Shown here: one piece after another, positions 6,611 to 9,288 of the stretch
How positions within the stretch are numbered: position 1 is the stretch's first letter
Layout of the letters: each line of letters starts with the position of its first letter
DNA from: DATMQA01 sp035566895
GTDB taxonomy: Bacteria > Verrucomicrobiota > Verrucomicrobiia > Limisphaerales > UBA8199
Direction of reading: 5' to 3'
NCBI GenBank assembly: GCA_035566895.1
Contig: DATMQA010000047.1
Coordinates: 1 to 9,288 of the forward strand
Length of the DNA stretch: 9,288 nt
Translations under genes and position numbers: made by a program
The notes under the pieces: generated by a model
What the model saw: only the letters and a program-made list of their open reading frames with translations
Databases searched by the model: none
Told to the model about the DNA's origin: nothing

Positions 6611-7373
6611 TTTGATAATTGTATGATTCGGGTATTTGGGGGGTCGGGTAAGCAAAGGGGGCGGGACCCAGAGCGGCATTGTAATAGAGCTTGATGTAAG
6701 CGGCGTGGCCATCGACGAAACTGACGTTATCAATGGCATCGTTGTAGGAGATGTTGGCGTTGCCGGTCAGGCTCTTATGCCAGGAATAGCTCCAATGGAT
6801 TGGCCACTCGGACATCAGCCACGTCCGGGCGGTATGTTTGACGCTGGACAAATTCATATTGAGGAGGGTGGTGGTGGCGGGATCATTGCCGTGGTTGTCA
6901 CAGCCGTTGAAGACGTAGCTGCCGTAGTCGAGAAGGTAATTGTAATAGTGAGGCATGCTGTAAATGGCGCCATGATCGGCCCAGCCGCGATCCTTGGGAC
7001 AATGAAAGACCATGTCGTTGCTGCCCTGGGGCATGGGCGGGTCAACAAACCCGGGAGTTTTGATGCCGAGGTAAGGCCTGACCAGCTCTTTGTACCACCA
7101 CCAGATGGCTTCGGGGCCTCCTTGGGGGCCGGTGGTCACGACGCTATCCGGACCGGGTGTCTTATCGCGATTGTCGTCCACATACTGTTTCATAGCGAAA
7201 TTAAGTTGTTTGAGATTGCTCAGGCACTGGGTTTGGACCGCCCTGGCTTTGGCCCGGGAGAGAGCGGGCAGAAGCATAGCGGCCAGGATGGCGATGATGG
7301 CAATGACCACCAGGAGTTCGATGAGCGTGAAGGCGAGCCCTGGCTGCCTTCGCCATGCAGGATAAATGGTCAC
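6597..7373 (-). CDS. Prepilin-type N-terminal cleavage/methylation domain protein (pseudopilin-like)
   Basis: A 258-residue protein. An in-frame stop lies two codons upstream of the GTG at 7373, so that GTG is the only usable start. A short basic leader (WRRQPGLA) precedes the class III signal FTLIELLVVIAIIAILAAML, with cleavage expected between A14 and F15 and the conserved Glu at mature position 5 (E19). Alanine rather than glycine stands at -1, which prepilin peptidases can tolerate. After the N-terminal helix (LLPALSRAKARAVQTQCLSNLKQLNFAMKQY) comes a large globular domain ending in a VSFVDGHAAYIKLY segment, like the DG motif of the G-type pseudopilins that are multiplied in Verrucomicrobiota and Planctomycetota. 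The likely site is the inner membrane or periplasm, as a pseudopilin or surface protein; the substrate is unknown. It overlaps the lipoprotein gene by 14 bp. Confidence 0.93.
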   Translation of the reverse strand: MTIYPAWRRQPGLAFTLIELLVVIAIIAILAAMLLPALSRAKARAVQTQCLSNLKQLNFAMKQYVDDNRDKTPGPDSVVTTGPQGGPEAIWWWYKELVRPYLGIKTPGFVDPPMPQGSNDMVFHCPKDRGWADHGAIYSMPHYYNYLLDYGSYVFNGCDNHGNDPATTTLLNMNLSSVKHTARTWLMSEWPIHWSYSWHKSLTGNANISYNDAIDNVSFVDGHAAYIKLYYNAALGPAPFAYPTPQIPESYNYQNGPD

Positions 7374-7489
7374 AGACTATTAATCCGCTTAAAAGGCTAC
7401 TTTTCAAGGAGCGAAGTGTAAACAGGCAGCAGAGGGTAAGGTGGTGACAGGTGTCGCCTTGACGGCGTTTTCAGAGAAGGTGAGCAAAA

Positions 7490-7554
7490 GACAGAATCAT
7501 AAATCCGACGGCGGGGAGAGACAGAATCATGGCGGGACAGAATCATAAATCGGA
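7490..7554 (+). repeat. Three direct copies of GACAGAATCAT
   Basis: Exact 11-bp copies lie at 7490-7500, 7520-7530 and 7536-7546. The first and third extend to 19 bp with one mismatch (7490-7508 and 7536-7554, GACAGAATCATAAATC followed by C or G, then GA). Spacing is irregular (30 and 16 bp start to start), so this is not a CRISPR array. Read on the other strand the unit is ATGATTCTGTC. It may be a dispersed genomic repeat or a cluster of binding sites. Confidence 0.75.
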
Positions 7555-7634
7555 TGCGGAGTGTTCCGGCACACAAGGAGGCGTTGTTTTGGCGCGAGTA
7601 CAACCGCCCCTGGTACGATAAAATTAAGAAGTAG
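7554..7634 (+). pseudogene. Possible 3' remnant of a lost plus-strand gene
   Basis: A short frame ending in TAG (7632-7634) reads MRSVPAHKEALFWREYNR then PWYDKIKK. The composition (Trp, Tyr, charged residues, terminal KIKK) looks like a real protein C-terminus rather than random GC-rich DNA. The open frame goes back only to a stop at 7500 and runs through the repeat copies, so any upstream coding part is gone or was never there. I do not recognise the parent family. It could also be a 26-residue small protein starting at ATG 7554, although no ribosome binding site is visible. Confidence 0.3.
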
Positions 7635-7688
7635 GCCGTTCTTAGTCATGCAGACGTGTAACGCCGAACCAACGCTGCCTGGTTGGAG

Positions 7689-8408
7689 TCATTGTGGCTC
7701 CTTGAATAGCCGCTTCCGTATCTCGTCTGAAAGGGCCTCATACTCCACCCGGTCGATCACCACGATCTCATCCGGGAACCCCCTAAGCTGCGTAGCCACG
7801 ACCTTGATGAAGCCGTGTCTCGCGATTTCGCGATCAGAAAGCATCAGTCGAGCCGATGCGATAAATCCCAACTCCGGGCAGTATTTCTGAAGCCTGCTGG
7901 CAAGATTAATACTGAAACCGATGTATTCGCTGGTTCCCTCCTCCAGCGTCTGAAGTTCGTAAACTGAACCTCGTGACAGCCCAAACCTGACCTTTCGCGG
8001 AACCTCGACGACAGGAACCGTCTCAAGCGCCCGGTTCACCACCGCGTCGAATCTGCTCTTCAGGGTCCATAAGCGGTTGCAGAGATGCTGAAGAGTCCCG
8101 TCTGAAAAATTAGAGGACCCCGCGGGGGGCAGGAGAATGTAGAGGGCACCGTCGCCAGTGAATTTTTCGTGAGCAACCTGAATCTCAAGAGGATCGATTG
8201 TCGCGTTATGCGCCCAGTAAGCCTCGCCGCCGAAGAGGTTCACTCCCATCGCGGCGCTCACGTAGTTCAGGAAAGCCGGAACATAATCCTGGACGTCGGG
8301 TTGGTTGAAAAACCGGGAGAAACCTTCGAGGTCGTATAATAGCGCTACGCCATTCTTCGGGTAGCTGGCTTTGCCAGTGAAGCTAAAGGTGGAGGTCTGA
8401 CTTTTCAT
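7689..8408 (-). CDS. Class III adenylate/guanylate cyclase domain protein, stand-alone
   Basis: ATG 8408 gives 239 residues; the frame runs further upstream only as a shadow of the propeller gene. Cyclase homology domain motifs appear in order: first metal Asp D26 in LLYDLEGFSRF, then K82-FTG-D86-G with the substrate-contacting Lys and second metal Asp, the glycine-bearing segment VRFGLSRGSVYEL (about 140-152), and the transition-state pair N168/R172 in INLASRLQ. At the usual base-specifying position (Asp or Thr in adenylate cyclases, Cys in many guanylate cyclases) alignment by eye places E161. No signal peptide, membrane segment or extra domain is seen, so it is probably cytosolic. Likely reaction: NTP to a cyclic 3',5'-NMP plus pyrophosphate, base uncertain. 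The start is 10 bp after the propeller stop, so the pair is probably one transcript. Confidence 0.82.
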   Translation of the reverse strand: MKSQTSTFSFTGKASYPKNGVALLYDLEGFSRFFNQPDVQDYVPAFLNYVSAAMGVNLFGGEAYWAHNATIDPLEIQVAHEKFTGDGALYILLPPAGSSNFSDGTLQHLCNRLWTLKSRFDAVVNRALETVPVVEVPRKVRFGLSRGSVYELQTLEEGTSEYIGFSINLASRLQKYCPELGFIASARLMLSDREIARHGFIKVVATQLRGFPDEIVVIDRVEYEALSDEIRKRLFKEPQ

Positions 8409-8418
8409 TGAACGGAGA

Positions 8419-9288
8419 TTATTTGTGCGGTTGGTAAACGCGAATCTCGGCCGTTTGGCGGTCGAGCGCAGGGACAGCGAGGTAAAACTCGCGCGAGTCT
8501 GAGGAGAAACAGGAGTTGCGCGCGCCATCACGGGTCTGGATTCGCTGGAGCGAGACGTAGGAGTCAGCGCTGCGCTGTTCGATGACGTCAAGAGAACCAT
8601 CTCCGCAAGCGACGTAGATGCGCTTGCGGGCTGGGTCGTACGAGAGGTCGTCGGTGTCGGGGGCAATTGGGACAGTGGCGACCTGGCGGCCGGTCGTGGT
8701 GTCGAGGACAACGAGCTGCGCGGGACGGCGGCAGCCGACGAAGAGGCGGTGATTGGCCTCGTCCAGCGCGAGCGGGTAATTGCCGGAGACATCTTTGAGC
8801 GGCCAGGGAGCAAGGAGAGTCTGTTTGTCGCGGTCGAGGACGGCAATCTGCTTGAGGCTGGGGAGGTTGGCGAAAATTCGATTTCCCTTTTGCTCGACGA
8901 CAAAGGCCTGGGGCTTGGCGGGGAGCTTGATCTCGGCTTTTCGCTTTCCGTCGGGAATACCGATGAGCGCGATGGCGGTTTTGTTGGAGGTCATGCAGCC
9001 GACGTAGAGGCGTTTGGCATGGGGGTCGTACTGGAGTTCGTCGAGGCTGCTCTGGAGGTCAACGGTCGTCAGGAGGTCGAAGGTGGTTCCGTCGTAGATG
9101 CAGACATTGTGGCCGCGGGTGACGTAAAGTTGATTGAACTCGGGCGCAAACAAGGCGGCGGCGGGACCATCCCCGGTGAGGCTGCGCCAAGGTTTTGCGG
9201 GTTTGAGGTCAATGATTTCAAGGGTCTTTTTGGTTGTGGCGGTAACGAAAAGACGCTGGTGCTGCGAATCAACGGACATGTGGTTGAA
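8419..9288 (-). CDS. YVTN-type seven-repeat beta-propeller protein, 5' end outside window
   Basis: The frame is open to the window edge and reads FNHMSVDSQHQRLFV; the Met at 9279 sits inside the first repeat, so I treat it as internal and the gene as partial. Seven repeats are visible, each with a (R/Q)(L/I)(F/Y)(V/A)-like strand, at visible residues of about 12, 53, 93, 137, 181, 223 and 266, spaced 40-44. Most are followed by strands ending in D or DG plus TTG-like turns (VVLDTTTGRQVATV). Seven regular repeats fit one closed seven-bladed propeller. Known: YVTN/PQQ-type propellers are usually exported and bind proteins or ligands; a signal peptide, if any, lies outside the window. No catalytic residues are recognised. 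Its tight spacing to the cyclase gene suggests a shared task. Confidence 0.85.
   Translation of the reverse strand, partial: FNHMSVDSQHQRLFVTATTKKTLEIIDLKPAKPWRSLTGDGPAAALFAPEFNQLYVTRGHNVCIYDGTTFDLLTTVDLQSSLDELQYDPHAKRLYVGCMTSNKTAIALIGIPDGKRKAEIKLPAKPQAFVVEQKGNRIFANLPSLKQIAVLDRDKQTLLAPWPLKDVSGNYPLALDEANHRLFVGCRRPAQLVVLDTTTGRQVATVPIAPDTDDLSYDPARKRIYVACGDGSLDVIEQRSADSYVSLQRIQTRDGARNSCFSSDSREFYLAVPALDRQTAEIRVYQPHK

Larger units (their letters stand above)
7374..7688. other. Non-coding region between the two minus-strand units
   Basis: This 315 bp stretch holds the promoter region of the prepilin gene (its right-hand side faces 7374-7440, AT-rich, no convincing -35/-10 pair), three copies of a GACAGAATCAT motif (7490-7546) and a plus-strand peptide remnant (7554-7634). 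A weak 5-bp stem, CCAAC/GTTGG (7669-7673 and 7682-7686), lies just after the cyclase stop and lacks a T-run. I see no tRNA or other RNA gene. Confidence 0.5.

Noticed and set aside
6002..6694. 230-codon plus-strand frame opposite the lipoprotein gene
   Set aside because: Gly/Arg-rich shadow with no start context or motif; the minus strand has a lipoprotein signal and a following terminator.
6636..7421. 261-codon plus-strand frame opposite the prepilin gene
   Set aside because: Gly/Val-rich low-information translation; the minus strand encodes an unmistakable class III signal peptide.
7490..7546. Possible CRISPR-like array
   Set aside because: Repeats are only 11 bp, spacing is irregular (19 and 5 bp between copies), and no cas gene is present.
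7667..7686. Hairpin after the cyclase stop as a terminator or integron-type site
   Set aside because: The stem is only 5 bp, no T-run follows, and the flanks do not match attC core sites.
7689..8408. A complete Pycsar or CBASS defence operon around the cyclase
   Set aside because: No transmembrane, TIR or nuclease effector is adjacent; the neighbour is a beta-propeller, so only the cyclase-specificity question is kept.

Overview
The window most likely comes from a Verrucomicrobiota chromosome (Pedosphaera/Limisphaerales type); a related PVC-group bacterium such as a planctomycete is the main alternative. The clues are a prepilin with the AFTLIELLVVIAIIAILA N-terminus followed by LLPALSRAKA, a secreted FGly sulfatase, a YVTN-type beta-propeller, and interspersed low-complexity tracts of 7-10 bp units. 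Taxonomy is inferred from protein style only; there is no rRNA or other marker gene. Coding DNA is GC-rich, so long antisense shadow ORFs are common.

Layout. Positions 2-4097 (+) hold a compact four-gene set: a MoxR AAA+ ATPase (5' end outside the window), a DUF58 protein with a degenerate vWA domain, a SpoIIM/DUF95 membrane protein and an RDD membrane protein. The last three junctions are tight (13 bp gap, then an ATGA overlap). A striking two-stage hairpin follows the last stop. Positions 4375-5910 (+) encode an exported arylsulfatase-type enzyme behind its own roughly 230 bp leader. At about 5911-5980 transcription converges across a purine-rich repeat tract that also carries a minus-strand intrinsic terminator. 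Positions 5981-7373 (-) hold a type II/IV-pilin-like prepilin overlapping by 14 bp a small lipoprotein of unknown function. Positions 7374-7688 are non-coding: three copies of a GACAGAATCAT motif and what looks like the 3' stump of a lost plus-strand gene. Positions 7689-9288 (-) hold a stand-alone class III nucleotidyl cyclase domain protein, 10 bp downstream of a seven-repeat beta-propeller whose 5' end lies beyond the window.

How the genes fit together. MoxR-DUF58-SpoIIM-RDD is a recurrent but poorly understood envelope-associated cluster. MoxR ATPases are thought to remodel or insert cofactors into vWA-type partners, and the two multi-pass proteins suggest work at the membrane. The sulfatase points to use of sulfated polysaccharides. 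The prepilin and lipoprotein probably form one surface or secretion-related unit. The propeller-cyclase pair is the most suggestive unexplored unit: a probably exported beta-propeller co-transcribed with a cytosolic cyclase that keeps most catalytic residues but has an unusual residue at the base-specifying position. I see no complete new defence or mobile system here. The most unusual signals are the short-unit repeat tracts, one of which lies inside the DUF58 reading frame.
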